64,000 nt of DNA from positions 1-64,000 of the forward strand of contig JBNMLP010000014.1 of NCBI GenBank assembly GCA_050874905.1. The letters run 5' to 3'. The notes beneath the pieces were generated by a model, which saw only the letters and a program-made list of their open reading frames with translations, was not told the origin of the DNA and searched no databases. A program made the translations under genes and the position numbers. Of the stretch, positions 26,763-36,575 are shown in pieces. Origin of the DNA: NC2004 sp050874905 (lineage in GTDB: Bacteria > Bacillota > Clostridia > Lachnospirales > Lachnospiraceae). The number at the start of each line of letters is the position of its first letter. The stretch's first letter is position 1.

Positions 26763-29183
26763 ATGAAGACACCAATATCATAGATAAAAGCATATGTTCC
26801 GGATCTGGACTGCACAACAACAGAATATGTCGATGCAATGACGCTGTCCGGTTCCAATGTGGAAAATGCAGTAGTATTAGATCAGAATCTTGATAAGATC
26901 GTAGTAGGACAGATTGAAAAGATCGAGAAGCATCCGGATGCGGACAAGCTGATCATCTGTCAGGTCAATGTTGGAACAGAGACGATCCAGATCGTTACAG
27001 GTGCTCCAAATGTAGCAGAGAACGATCTTGTCCCGGTTGTATTAGATGGTGGAAAAGTAGCCAACGGTCATTCCGGAGAAAAAGCACCGGAGAACGGAAT
27101 CAAGATCAAAAAAGGAAAATTACGTGGAGTAGAATCCAATGGTATGATGTGTTCCATTGAGGAGCTGGGTTCTACGAAGGACATGTATCCGCTGGCACCG
27201 GAAAACGGCATTTACATTTTTCCAGAGGGAAGTGCAAAGCCAGGTGATGATGCAATCGAAGTATTAGGCTTACATGATTCTGTCGTGGAGTTTGAGATCA
27301 CATCAAACCGTGTGGATTGTTTCTCTATGATCGGTATGGCAAGAGAAGCCGCAGCAACTTTCCGCAAGGAATTTCATCCACCGGTTGTAACGAAAACAGG
27401 AAATGACGAAGATGTCAACGATTATATCAGTGTAACAGTAGAAGATACAGATCTCTGTCCTCGTTATACCGCTAGAGTAGTAAAGAATATCAAGCTTGCA
27501 CCATCTCCAGAGTGGATGCAGAGACGTTTAGCTGCCGTAGGAATCCGTCCGATCAACAACCTTGTAGATATTACCAACTATGTAATGGAAGAATATGGTC
27601 AGCCAATGCATGCCTATGATCTGGACAAGGTAGCAGATAAAAAGATTATTGTACGCCGTGCAAAGGATGGAGATACCTTTGTTACATTAGATGGACAGGA
27701 GCGCAATCTGGATAAGGATGTGCTGATGATCTGTGATGGAGAAAAGGAAATCGGTATCGCCGGAATCATGGGCGGAGAAAACTCCATGGTTACTGATGAC
27801 ATCCATACCCTGTTATTTGAGGCAGCTTGCTTTGACGGAACCAATATCCGTCTGTCCGGAAAGCGGATCGGACTTCGTACCGATGCTTCTGGTAAATTTG
27901 AGAAAGGTCTTGATCCAAACAATGCTATGGCAGCCATGGATCGTGCCTGTCAGTTGATCGAAGAATTAGGCTGCGGAGAAGTCGTTGGCGGTGCAGTAGA
28001 TGTATATCCGAATCCGGTAGAGGAAAAACGTATTTTATTTGAGCCGGAGAAAATGAATGCCTTGCTTGGTACAGATGTAACGAAAGAGCAGATGTTTGAA
28101 TACTTTGACCGCTTAGAGCTTCGCTACGATGAGAAGACAAATGAGATGGTTATCCCAACTTTCCGTCAGGATCTGATCTGTCGTGCCGATCTGGCAGAGG
28201 AAGTAGCACGTTTTTACGGTTATGATAAGGTTCCGGTTACACTGCCACATGGAGAGGCAACTGCCGGTAAAGTATCATTAAAGCACCGGGTGCAGGATAT
28301 TGCCAGAGATGTTGCAGAGGATTATGGATTCAGTGGTGGTATGTGCTATTCCTTTGAAAGTCCGAAGGTATTTGACAAATTACTTCTTCCACCGGATGCA
28401 AAAGAGCGTGAGGCGATCGTTATTTCCAATCCTTTGGGAGAAGATTTCTCCATTATGCGTACGATTGCATTGAACGGTATTTTAAGTTCCCTGTCAACGA
28501 ACTTTGCACATCGCAATAAAAATGTACGTCTTTATGAGTTTGGTAATGTCTATCTGCCAAAGGCACTTCCACTTACCGAACTTCCGGAGGAGCACATGGA
28601 ACTGGCTCTTGGTATGTATGGAGAAGGTGATTTCTTCAGCATGAAGGGAACGTTAGAAGGTATTTTTGATAAGCTGAATATCAAGGGGTTGACATTTGAA
28701 GCAAGCAGCAAGTATCCATACCTGCATCCGGGCCGTCAGGCGGTAGTAATGGATCAGGATACGGAGATTGCTTATCTGGGACAGCTTCATCCGGAGGCAG
28801 CAGAGAATTACAATATGAAGGGTGAAGTATATGTTGCCGTTGTTCATATCGAAGAATGCGTAAAACGTACCTCCTTTGATTATAAATATGAGAGTGTAGC
28901 AAAATTCCCTGCCATGACCCGTGACTTAAGTATGGTAATGAAAAAGGAAGTGCTTGTGGGACAGTTGGAGGCTGTATTTAAGAAACGCGGCGGAAAGCTG
29001 TTAGAGAGCATGGAATTATTTGATGTCTATGAGGGAGATCAGATTGCAGAAGGTTATAAATCAGTTGCCTACTCCTTGAAGTTCAGACATAAGGATAAGA
29101 CATTAGAGGACGCAGAGGTAACTTCCGTAGTCGAAAAGATTATTGAGGATCTTAAGAAAATGGGCGTTGAGCTCCGTTCATAA
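26763..29183 (+). CDS. pheT: Phenylalanyl-tRNA synthetase beta subunit, amber codon at position 7
   Basis: Beta subunit with tRNA-binding (EMAP-like) domain, B3/B4 editing domain, B5 and C-terminal anticodon-binding FDX-ACB domain; 806 positions, normal length. An AGGAGGG site precedes ATG 26763, and the frame reads MKTPIS-stop-IKAYVPDLD. In Firmicute PheT this position is tryptophan (PLSWIKAYVPDL), so TGG has become TAG at 26781-26783. The rest of the frame is intact. The next in-frame ATG (26838) lacks a visible ribosome site and would drop 25 residues. PheT is essential, so read-through, restart, or a sequence error is likelier than a dead gene. Confidence 0.9.
26781..26783 (+). other. In-frame amber codon in pheT
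   Basis: TAG replaces the conserved tryptophan codon 7; a single G-to-A change from TGG explains it. Confidence 0.85.
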
Positions 29184-29198
29184 GAAAATAGAAAAAAG

Positions 29199-29246
29199 CA
29201 AACAGGCATGTGAGACGGATTCGTTTCACATGCCTGTTTTGTTTTA
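29199..29246. terminator. Bidirectional terminator pheT / MATE gene
   Basis: AAACAGGCATGTGA pairs with TCACATGCCTGTTT. A-rich and T-rich flanks on both sides suit termination of the two convergent genes. Confidence 0.9.
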
Positions 29247-29257
29247 TCATAACTTTT

Positions 29258-30610
29258 TTAACAATTTGGATGGCTTACCAGATGTTTTCTTGGCCGCATT
29301 ACTTTTATATAGTAAACAGTAAGCAGTAAAATATCAGCTAACAGCCATGCGATTGGAGAGGCCATACAGATCGCCTGATAGTGGAAAATGCTGACAAAGC
29401 AGATTGCAACAACACTTCGTCCGATGAGCTCTAAAATTCCGGCGCACATTGGCAACAGGCTGTACCCCATTCCCTGCAGGGCATTACGGAATACAAAGAG
29501 GACGCCGAGCAAAATATAAAACAGCGAATTGATGCGTAAAAACATAGCACTTTTGGCGATCACGGCAGTTTCGGATGCATTGACAAACAAAAGACTGAAT
29601 GTCGGAGCAAAAAGCTGCATCATGATGCAGAGTAAAATACTATAAGAAATCGTGATCACGGTGGACAGACGGATTCCTTTTTTGATCCGTTCCGGTTTTC
29701 CGGCACCGAGGTTTTGTCCGCAGTAGGTTGCCATGGTAAGTCCTAAGGTTTCCTGTGGCTGGGTAAAGATGATCTGCATCCGGTTGGCAGCGGTTACTGC
29801 GGCAACGCTTACAGCTCCAAGAGAGTTAACGGCAATCTGTAAGATCACAGAGCCGATAGCGGTGATGGAAAACTGTAATGCCATCGGTACTCCAATTCCA
29901 ATCAGTTTTTTCATAAATAAAGGGCGGATCTTCATTTCCTCTTTATTGAAATGAAGAATCGGAAAACGTTTGATGATATATACAAGGCAAAGTATGCCGG
30001 AAATTCCCTGTGCGATCACGGTTGCATAACCGGCTCCTGCTACACCAAGCTGAAAATGAAGTACAAATAAAAGGTCTAATGCGACATTGATCAAGGATGC
30101 CAGGATCAAAAAGTATAGTGGCGTACGGCTGTCACCCAATGCACGCAGAATGCAGGAGAGGTAGTTGTATAACATGATTGCTGCGATTCCTGCAAAGATA
30201 ATGATAATGTAGTGATAGGCATCGTCTAAGATCTCAGCCGGAGTATGCATCAGTACCAGAAGAGGTCTGGTAAAGAGCATGGTAAGTACCGTTAAAAGGA
30301 TAGTGAAGGCGACGCAGAGCCATGCACCATTTGCCACATAGCATCGCATTTTCTTCAGATTGCCGGAACCAAATGCCTGCGAAACCAATATATTAAAGCC
30401 GGTACAGATTCCAATGACAAAGCCGATGACCAGAAAATTCAGACATCCGGTAGAACCAACCGCTGCCAAGGCATTGGTGCTGATATATTTTCCTACGATG
30501 ATCGAGTCGACCATATTATAAAACTGCTGGAACAGATTTCCGAGCAGCATAGGAATGGAAAACGTAAGGATCAGACGAAGCGGGCTTCCTTTTGTCATGT
30601 CTTTTGTCAT
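29258..30610 (-). CDS. MATE family efflux transporter
   Basis: Twelve-helix multidrug and toxin extrusion transporter, 450 residues, exporting cationic compounds in exchange for Na+ or H+. The family start SIPMLLGNLFQQFYNMVDSIIVGKYI is clear, and the second half repeats the pattern (GIGVPMALQFSITAIGSVILQIAVNSLG). An AAAGGT site precedes the ATG. It is a single gene facing pheT. The substrate cannot be predicted. Confidence 0.93.
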   Translation of the reverse strand: MTKDMTKGSPLRLILTFSIPMLLGNLFQQFYNMVDSIIVGKYISTNALAAVGSTGCLNFLVIGFVIGICTGFNILVSQAFGSGNLKKMRCYVANGAWLCVAFTILLTVLTMLFTRPLLVLMHTPAEILDDAYHYIIIIFAGIAAIMLYNYLSCILRALGDSRTPLYFLILASLINVALDLLFVLHFQLGVAGAGYATVIAQGISGILCLVYIIKRFPILHFNKEEMKIRPLFMKKLIGIGVPMALQFSITAIGSVILQIAVNSLGAVSVAAVTAANRMQIIFTQPQETLGLTMATYCGQNLGAGKPERIKKGIRLSTVITISYSILLCIMMQLFAPTFSLLFVNASETAVIAKSAMFLRINSLFYILLGVLFVFRNALQGMGYSLLPMCAGILELIGRSVVAICFVSIFHYQAICMASPIAWLLADILLLTVYYIKVMRPRKHLVSHPNC

Positions 30611-30740
30611 AGTGCATACCTTCTTTCTATAAAAATGTTTTTTCTTTTGTATCGGAGTTATTATAGCGGTTTTATTTTTTGTTTCCTAGAGAATATGTTG
30701 ACATAAAAAGGGGTAAATCTTGACCTTTTTTAGATTTTGC

Positions 30741-30769
30741 TTGCATTTTTCAGAAAATGGTAGTAAAAT
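30741..30769 (+). promoter_or_regulatory. Promoter of rimP-nusA-infB operon
   Basis: TTGCAT (30741-30746), 17 bases, TAAAAT (30764-30769). Transcription would begin near 30776, 80 bases ahead of rimP. Confidence 0.7.
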
Positions 30770-30802
30770 ATGCTTTGGAATTAAATGATGCTAGTTATGT
30801 AG

Positions 30803-30836
30803 GAGTGGACAAGATTTTTGGTCCACTCATTTTTTA
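30803..30836 (+). terminator. Terminator-like hairpin in rimP leader
   Basis: GAGTGGAC (30803-30810) pairs with GTCCACTC (30821-30828), followed by ATTTTTTA. It lies between the promoter and the first gene, so it could act as an attenuator. Confidence 0.75.
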
Positions 30837-30855
30837 TGGCAAGGCAGGTGAGAAG

Positions 30856-31320
30856 ATGAACAGACGAGAGGTTGAGAGTAAAACCGAAGAGTTAGTGCTC
30901 CCGATTGTTACCGAGAAGAAGTTTGAGCTGGTAGATGTGGAATATGTAAAGGAAGGAGCCAACTGGTATCTTCGCGTCTATATCGACAAAGAGAACGGCA
31001 TTGACATTGATGACTGTGTGTATGTCAGCCGGGCATTGGAGCAGAAGCTTGATGAAGAGGATTTTATTGTGGAAGCCTATATTTTAGAGGTGAGTTCACC
31101 GGGACTGACAAGACCTTTAAAGAAGGAAAAGGATTTCTTGCGGAATATAGGAAAACGTGTGGAAGTAAAGCTCTATCAGGCAAAGGATGGATGGAAAGAG
31201 TTTGAAGGCGAACTGAAAAAATATGAAAATGATGAGGTGACGATCCTTCCGGATGGAAGTGAGGACACCATTGTAGTTACAGGAAAAGAAATCGCAATGA
31301 TTCGTTTAGCATTTGAATAG
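30856..31320 (+). CDS. rimP: Ribosome maturation factor RimP
   Basis: Helps assemble the 30S subunit. The 154-residue protein has the RimP N-terminal domain (KKFELVDVEYVKEGANWYLRVYID) with the DCxxVSR motif, SSPGLTRPLK, and a C-terminal SH3-like domain. ATG 30856 is chosen over an upstream frame opening at 30757 because the latter would cross the leader hairpin and give an over-long protein. It starts the nusA-infB operon and lies 12 bases before nusA. Confidence 0.95.
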   Translation: MNRREVESKTEELVLPIVTEKKFELVDVEYVKEGANWYLRVYIDKENGIDIDDCVYVSRALEQKLDEEDFIVEAYILEVSSPGLTRPLKKEKDFLRNIGKRVEVKLYQAKDGWKEFEGELKKYENDEVTILPDGSEDTIVVTGKEIAMIRLAFE

Positions 31321-31332
31321 GAGGAAGAAAAA

Positions 31333-32739
31333 ATGGCGAGAAAGGCAACTACTGAAACAGCGACCAATGCAAATCCGGAATTGATTCTTGCATTGGAGCA
31401 GTTGGAGAAGGAGAAAGGAATCAAGAAGGAGTTCATGCTGGAGGCAATCCGGGCATCGTTAGAGGCTGCTTACAAGAAAAATTTCTCGAAGGAAGATAAA
31501 AACACAAGAGATTTTCCACAGGAAGCAGAGCAGGAAAAGCACAAGGAAGAGATCAGTGTTCAGATTGATGATCAGTCTGGTGCCGTAGAAGTATTTGCAA
31601 AGAAAGTAGTCGTAGAAACAGTAGAAGACGGCGTATGTGAGATCAGTCTGGCACAGGCGAAAATGATGGACGAGAAATATGAACTCGGTGATGTGGTTAA
31701 CATTTCCATTACACCAAAGGATTTCTGCCGTATCGCTGCCCAGCATGCCAGAAATGTCATTGTGCAGAAGATCAAGGAAGCCGAGCGTCAGAACGTATAT
31801 GATACCTTCCACAGCAAAGAGCGTGAAGTAGTGACCGGAGTGGTACAGCGTATTGAAAATAAGACCTATACAGATAAAGATGGCATTTCCCATACGAGCA
31901 AGCGTGTGATGATCGCACTGGATGATCGTACGGAGGTAGCATTATTAGAGAAGGAATGTGTTCCGGGTGAGCAGTTTATTCCGGGTGAGCGCGTAAAGGT
32001 ATATGTAGTAGAAGTAAAGGATAATACAAAGGGACCACATATCGTGGTATCACGTACCCATCCGGAGCTTGTGAAACGTTTACTGGAAAAGGAAGTAACA
32101 GAGATTGCAGACGGCACCGTAGAGATCAAAGCAGTTGCCAGAGAGGCTGGTTCCAGAAGCAAGATCTCCGTTTACGCAAAAGATCCGAATGTCGATGCAG
32201 TAGGTGCCTGCGTTGGTATGAACGGAGCCCGCATCAATGCGATTGTCAATGACTTAAAGGGAGAAAAGATTGATGTGATCAACTGGGATGCCGATCCGGT
32301 GGTATTGATCGGAAATGCATTAAGTCCTTCTAAAGTAGTTTCTGTAGAGGTTTGCCTACAGGATACCAGTGCACGTGTTGTGGTACCGGATTACCAGCTT
32401 TCGTTAGCCATTGGTAAGCGAGGACAAAATGCCAGCTTAGCTGCCCGCCTGACTGGATATAAAATTGATATCAAGAGTGAATCACAGGCTTCTGAGTTTG
32501 AAGATGAGGAAGGTAAGATCTACATTGGAAAGGGTGAGTACATTCACTACAATGCGGATGGCACGCCAAAGGAGGAAGAGGAAGAAGAAACACCTCTTGC
32601 AATCGAACCGGATGAGGAAATGGAAGCACAGTTCGAGGAGATGGAAGAAATCGAGGAGATCTCTGAGGAAGAATTTGAGGAAATGGAAGAGCTTTCAGAA
32701 GAAGATTTTGAGGAATTTGAGGACGAGGACGAAGAATAA
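31333..32739 (+). CDS. nusA: Transcription termination/antitermination factor NusA
   Basis: Binds RNA polymerase and nascent RNA and tunes pausing. The N-terminal domain (LEKEKGIKKEFMLEAIRASLEAAYKK) is followed by an S1 domain and two KH domains (GACVGMNGARINAIVNDL and AIGKRGQNASLAARLTGY). The 468-residue chain ends with about 50 residues very rich in Glu and Asp (IEEISEEEFEEMEELSEED), a tail longer than in Bacillus NusA. Such tails may tune RNA binding, as in the E. coli acidic repeats, but this is inference. An AGGAGGAAG site precedes the ATG. Confidence 0.97.
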   Translation: MARKATTETATNANPELILALEQLEKEKGIKKEFMLEAIRASLEAAYKKNFSKEDKNTRDFPQEAEQEKHKEEISVQIDDQSGAVEVFAKKVVVETVEDGVCEISLAQAKMMDEKYELGDVVNISITPKDFCRIAAQHARNVIVQKIKEAERQNVYDTFHSKEREVVTGVVQRIENKTYTDKDGISHTSKRVMIALDDRTEVALLEKECVPGEQFIPGERVKVYVVEVKDNTKGPHIVVSRTHPELVKRLLEKEVTEIADGTVEIKAVAREAGSRSKISVYAKDPNVDAVGACVGMNGARINAIVNDLKGEKIDVINWDADPVVLIGNALSPSKVVSVEVCLQDTSARVVVPDYQLSLAIGKRGQNASLAARLTGYKIDIKSESQASEFEDEEGKIYIGKGEYIHYNADGTPKEEEEEETPLAIEPDEEMEAQFEEMEEIEEISEEEFEEMEELSEEDFEEFEDEDEE

Positions 32740-32849
32740 AGTCATCGTACTAACACAAAAAACAGCATAAAAACGAGCATTTTGGCATAATCTATGTTGC
32801 AGAAGTGACTGTGCCGGCACGTTTTTTGCTGAGAGTAGGAAGTGAGTTC

Positions 32850-33122
32850 ATGGGTAAGAAAGTTGCGACAAGACAATGCGTTGGCTGTCGTGAAAGTTTT
32901 GATAAAAGAGAGTTGATCCGTGTGATAAAAACTCCGGAAGAAGAGATTTGTTTAGACGTGACCGGAAAGGCAAATGGACGTGGGGCATATCTTTGCAAAC
33001 GAACCGAATGTCTCAAAAAGGCACGTAAGAATCAGGGACTTTCCCGTTCCTTAAAAATGGCGATTCCGGATGAGATCTACGAGCAGCTTGAAAAGGAGTT
33101 GAGTACGATTGAATCCCAATAA
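32850..33122 (+). CDS. ylxR: YlxR/RnpM family RNA-binding protein
   Basis: Small basic protein of 90 residues with the family motifs RQCVGCRESFDKRELIRVI and GRGAYLC. In Bacillus the homologue (RnpM) binds RNase P RNA and modulates its activity. The ATG at 32850 follows GGAAGTGAG; the frame extends upstream but without a ribosome site. Its stop lies inside the start region of the next gene, so translation is coupled within the nusA-infB operon. Confidence 0.93.
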   Translation: MGKKVATRQCVGCRESFDKRELIRVIKTPEEEICLDVTGKANGRGAYLCKRTECLKKARKNQGLSRSLKMAIPDEIYEQLEKELSTIESQ

Positions 33123-33447
33123 GAAATACTTAAATCTGCTTTCTCTTGCAACAAAAGCAGGAAAAGTGGTGAGTGGAGAATTTTCCACGGAAAAAGCGAT
33201 CAAAGAACAAACTGCATGTTTTGTGTTAGTAGCGGAGGATGCATCCTTAAATACAAAGAAATTATTTACGGATAAATGCAGTTTCTATGAAGTGCCAATT
33301 GTGATCTGCGCCAGCAAGGAAGAATTAGGGCATGCCATAGGCAAAGTTTCAAGAGCATCAGTAGCAGTAACAGATCAGGGCCTTGCGGATGCAATTGCAA
33401 AGTATTTTGATAGAAACGATATGGAGGTAGTTGAATGTCAAAAATGA
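33109..33447 (+). CDS. ylxQ: L7Ae-type ribosomal protein YlxQ
   Basis: K-turn RNA-binding protein of the L7Ae/L30e/YlxQ family, 112 residues, with the motif LSLATKAGKVVSGEFSTEKAI typical of YlxQ. The start is TTG at 33109, supported by AAAAGGAG 10 bases upstream; it overlaps the ylxR end by 14 bases, and its own end overlaps the infB start by 13. Overlaps on both sides show tight coupling. Confidence 0.9.
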   Translation: MNPNKKYLNLLSLATKAGKVVSGEFSTEKAIKEQTACFVLVAEDASLNTKKLFTDKCSFYEVPIVICASKEELGHAIGKVSRASVAVTDQGLADAIAKYFDRNDMEVVECQK

Positions 33448-36173
33448 GAATTTATGATTTGGTAAAAGAAATCAATAAAGAAAACGGAACAGATATGAAA
33501 AGCGCGGAACTGTTAGAGTTCTTAAAAGGAAAAGGAGTCGAGGTAAAAACGGCTTCCTCCAGTGTGGAAGAAGACATTGTAAAGATGGCGAAAGACTCCT
33601 ATCGTAAAGGTACTCCAAAGAAGGAGGAACCAAAGAAGGAAGCGCCGAAGGCAGAAGAAAAGAAGACCGAACAGCCGAAGAAGGAAGAGGCAAAGAAGCC
33701 GGAGCCGAAAAAGGAAGCACCAAAGAAAGAAGAATCCAAAAAAGAAGAGGCGAAAAAGCCGGCGGCTTCTGACCAGCCAAAGAAGAAGGAAAAATACTTC
33801 AAAAAGGAAATCCTTGATGAAAATGGTAAGAAGCAGGTCGTATACTATAAAGAAGTCATTGATGACAATGGCAACAAGAAGCTGGTCCGCGTGAAATTGA
33901 AAAAGAAAGAAAAACCAGCCGGATCAGAGAATAACAAAGAAGGAAATCAGAACGGTAACCGCAGTAATGACAGAAGAGATAACCGTAATGGAGGAGATCG
34001 CAGAGACAACCGTTCGGATCGTTCTTCTGACAGAAGAGATAATCGTGGTGGGGACCGCAGAGACAACCGTTACAATTCTTCCGACAGAAGAGATAACCGC
34101 AGCGGAGACAGAAGAGACAATCGCGGCGGCTATAACAAGGATGGTGACAACAGAGGATTCAACCGTGACAACAACCGCGGTGGAAGAAGAAATGACAACC
34201 ATATCGACAAAGCGATCAATAGCTTAGAGACAATGGAGAAACCATCCAGCAAAAAGAAAAAAGGCGACAAACAGAAGGATCTGGATAAGTACGATAAGAA
34301 GTTTAAGAATGAGACAGAAGAGTACGAGAACCAGAATAAGGGCGGAAAGAAGAAAAAGAAAAATCAGAAGCAGGAGACAGAAATGCGCCGCCCAGAGCCA
34401 AAGAAGAAGGAAGAAGATACGATCAAGACTGTAGAACTTCCTGAGGTAGTAACGATCCAGGAACTTGCAGAGCGTATTAAGCTTGTTCCATCTGCACTGA
34501 TCAAGAAATTATTCCTTGCTGGAAAAATGGTAACGATGAATCAGGAACTGTCTTTTGATGAGGCAGCAGAAATCGCATTGGAATACAACTATATTGCTGA
34601 ATTGGAAGAAAAAGTAGATGTCATTGCGGAAATGCTCAAGGAGGACGAAGAGGATGAGAAGTTAATGACAGAGAGACCACCGGTTGTCTGTGTAATGGGT
34701 CACGTAGACCACGGTAAAACTTCTTTGCTGGATGCAATCCGTTCTTCTCACGTAACAGGAGACGAGGCTGGTGGAATCACACAGCATATCGGAGCTTCTG
34801 TGGTAAAATGCGGAGATAAGAAGATCACCTTCTTAGATACTCCGGGACATGAGGCATTTACTGCTATGCGTATGCGTGGTGCACAGTCTACGGATATTGC
34901 CATCTTAGTAGTGGCTGCGGATGATGGTGTAATGCCACAGACGATCGAGGCGATCAACCATGCAAAGGCTGCCAATATCGAGATCATTGTAGCGATCAAC
35001 AAGATCGATAAGGAAAGCGCAAATGTAGAGCGTGTGAAACAGGAGCTGATGGAATATGGTCTGGTTGCAGAAGAGTGGGGCGGATCTACCATTTTCTGTC
35101 CGGTATCTGCACATACGAAAGAAGGTATCGATAACCTGTTAGAGATGGTTCTGCTGACGGCAGAGATCTTAGAGCTGAAAGCCAATAAGAACCGTAAGGC
35201 GCGAGGTGTTGTCATCGAGGCACTGTTAGATAAAACAAAGGGTCCGGTTGCGACACTGTTAGTTCAGAAAGGAACCCTTCGTGTCGGCGACTGCATCGTA
35301 GCCGGAAATGCCTATGGTAAAGTGCGTGCGATGGTGGATGACAAGGGTAAGAAGGTAAGCAAGGCGGGTCCTTCCAAACCGGTAAAGATCATTGGATTAA
35401 ATGATGTTCCAATGGCAGGTGAAGTATTTGTTTCTCCACAGACTGACAAGGAAGCAAGAAATATGGCAGAAACCTACAAGGCAGTAGGACGTGAGAAAAT
35501 GCTGGCTGATACGAAGACCCGTCTTTCCCTGGATGATCTGTATGACCAGATCCAGGCAGGTAATGTCAAGGAGTTAGACCTTGTCGTAAAGGCTGATGTA
35601 CAGGGATCCGTAGAGGCAGTAAAACAGAGTCTTACCAAGCTGTCGAATGAAGAAGTTGTGATCAAGGTCATCCATGGTGGTGTCGGTGCGATCAATGAAT
35701 CAGACGTTGTTCTGGCTTCTGCTTCCAATGCGATCATCATCGGATTTAATGTACGTCCGGATGCAATGGCAAAGAGTATGGCAGATCAGGAAAAGGTAGA
35801 CATCCGTCTGTACAGTGTCATTTACAATGCGATCGAGGATATGGAATCAGCAATGAAGGGTATGCTTGATCCAATCTTTGAGGAGAAAGTGATCGGTCAC
35901 TTAGAGGTACGCCAGACATTCAAGGCTTCCGGTGTTGGTACGATTGCCGGTTCTTATGTTTTAGATGGAAGTATTCAGAGAAATGCAACTGTTCGTGTCA
36001 GCCGCGACGGCGAGCAGATCTACGAGGGACCACTGGCATCCCTGAAGCGTTTTAACGATGATGCCAAAGAAGTCAAAGCCGGTTACGAGTGTGGTGTAGT
36101 ATTAGAGAACTTTAATGATGTGAAAGAGGGCGACAGTATCGAAGCCTACATTATGGTGGAAGTACCGCGCTAA
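33435..36173 (+). CDS. infB: Translation initiation factor IF-2
   Basis: GTPase that places initiator tRNA on the 30S subunit; 912 residues. The N-terminal IF2-N helix segment is followed by a long Lys/Glu/Pro region (about 55-120) and an Arg/Asp/Asn-rich repeat of RRDNR units (about 175-260). A second IF2-N domain precedes the G domain: G1 GHVDHGKTS near 422, G3 DTPGHEAFT, G4 NKID, G5 SAHTKEG. Domains II to IV follow. The repeat-rich, probably disordered N terminus is far longer than in Bacillus IF-2. An ATGGAGG site lies before the ATG. Confidence 0.97.
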   Translation: MSKMRIYDLVKEINKENGTDMKSAELLEFLKGKGVEVKTASSSVEEDIVKMAKDSYRKGTPKKEEPKKEAPKAEEKKTEQPKKEEAKKPEPKKEAPKKEESKKEEAKKPAASDQPKKKEKYFKKEILDENGKKQVVYYKEVIDDNGNKKLVRVKLKKKEKPAGSENNKEGNQNGNRSNDRRDNRNGGDRRDNRSDRSSDRRDNRGGDRRDNRYNSSDRRDNRSGDRRDNRGGYNKDGDNRGFNRDNNRGGRRNDNHIDKAINSLETMEKPSSKKKKGDKQKDLDKYDKKFKNETEEYENQNKGGKKKKKNQKQETEMRRPEPKKKEEDTIKTVELPEVVTIQELAERIKLVPSALIKKLFLAGKMVTMNQELSFDEAAEIALEYNYIAELEEKVDVIAEMLKEDEEDEKLMTERPPVVCVMGHVDHGKTSLLDAIRSSHVTGDEAGGITQHIGASVVKCGDKKITFLDTPGHEAFTAMRMRGAQSTDIAILVVAADDGVMPQTIEAINHAKAANIEIIVAINKIDKESANVERVKQELMEYGLVAEEWGGSTIFCPVSAHTKEGIDNLLEMVLLTAEILELKANKNRKARGVVIEALLDKTKGPVATLLVQKGTLRVGDCIVAGNAYGKVRAMVDDKGKKVSKAGPSKPVKIIGLNDVPMAGEVFVSPQTDKEARNMAETYKAVGREKMLADTKTRLSLDDLYDQIQAGNVKELDLVVKADVQGSVEAVKQSLTKLSNEEVVIKVIHGGVGAINESDVVLASASNAIIIGFNVRPDAMAKSMADQEKVDIRLYSVIYNAIEDMESAMKGMLDPIFEEKVIGHLEVRQTFKASGVGTIAGSYVLDGSIQRNATVRVSRDGEQIYEGPLASLKRFNDDAKEVKAGYECGVVLENFNDVKEGDSIEAYIMVEVPR

Positions 36174-36188
36174 TCAAAGGTAGAAAGT

Positions 36189-36575
36189 ATGAGAAAAAAT
36201 AGTATAAAAAATACCCGTATCAACGGGGAGGTTCGCAAAGAACTGAGTAACATTATCAATTATAAGATCAAGGACCCCCGCATTCATTCCATGACTTCGG
36301 TCGTGGACTGCGAGGTCACTCCGGATCTGAAATTCTGCAAGGCATATATCAGTGTACTGGGAGATGAGCAGGCACAGAAAGAGACACTGGAAGGCTTGCG
36401 AAGTGCTGCGCATTTTGTCAGAAAAGAGCTGGCGCGTTCCGTGAATCTGAGAAACACACCGGAGATCCAGTTTATTATGGATCAGTCGATTGAATATGGT
36501 GTAAATATGTCTCATAAGATTGATGCGCTTACTGCAAATTTGAAGGACGATGAAGAAGAGGATGACAATGAATAG
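36189..36575 (+). CDS. rbfA: Ribosome-binding factor A
   Basis: KH-like protein that acts on 16S rRNA 5' helix during 30S maturation. The length is 128 residues, with typical motifs VRKELSNIINYKIKDPRI, DLKFCKAYISVLG and PEIQFIMDQSIEYG. It lies 15 bases after infB in the usual order, and its 3' end overlaps nrnA by a few bases. The acidic C terminus (DDEEEDDNE) is encoded by the same bases that supply the ribosome site and start of nrnA. Confidence 0.96.
   Translation: MRKNSIKNTRINGEVRKELSNIINYKIKDPRIHSMTSVVDCEVTPDLKFCKAYISVLGDEQAQKETLEGLRSAAHFVRKELARSVNLRNTPEIQFIMDQSIEYGVNMSHKIDALTANLKDDEEEDDNE

Noticed and set aside
33960..34140. Direct repeats that could suggest a CRISPR array
   Set aside because: Repeat units are short, vary, are not separated by unique spacers and encode the IF-2 N-terminal repeat in frame.
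33924..34227. ORFs on both strands across the IF-2 repeat region
   Set aside because: They are frame shadows of the RRDNR/KE repeat DNA, not genes.
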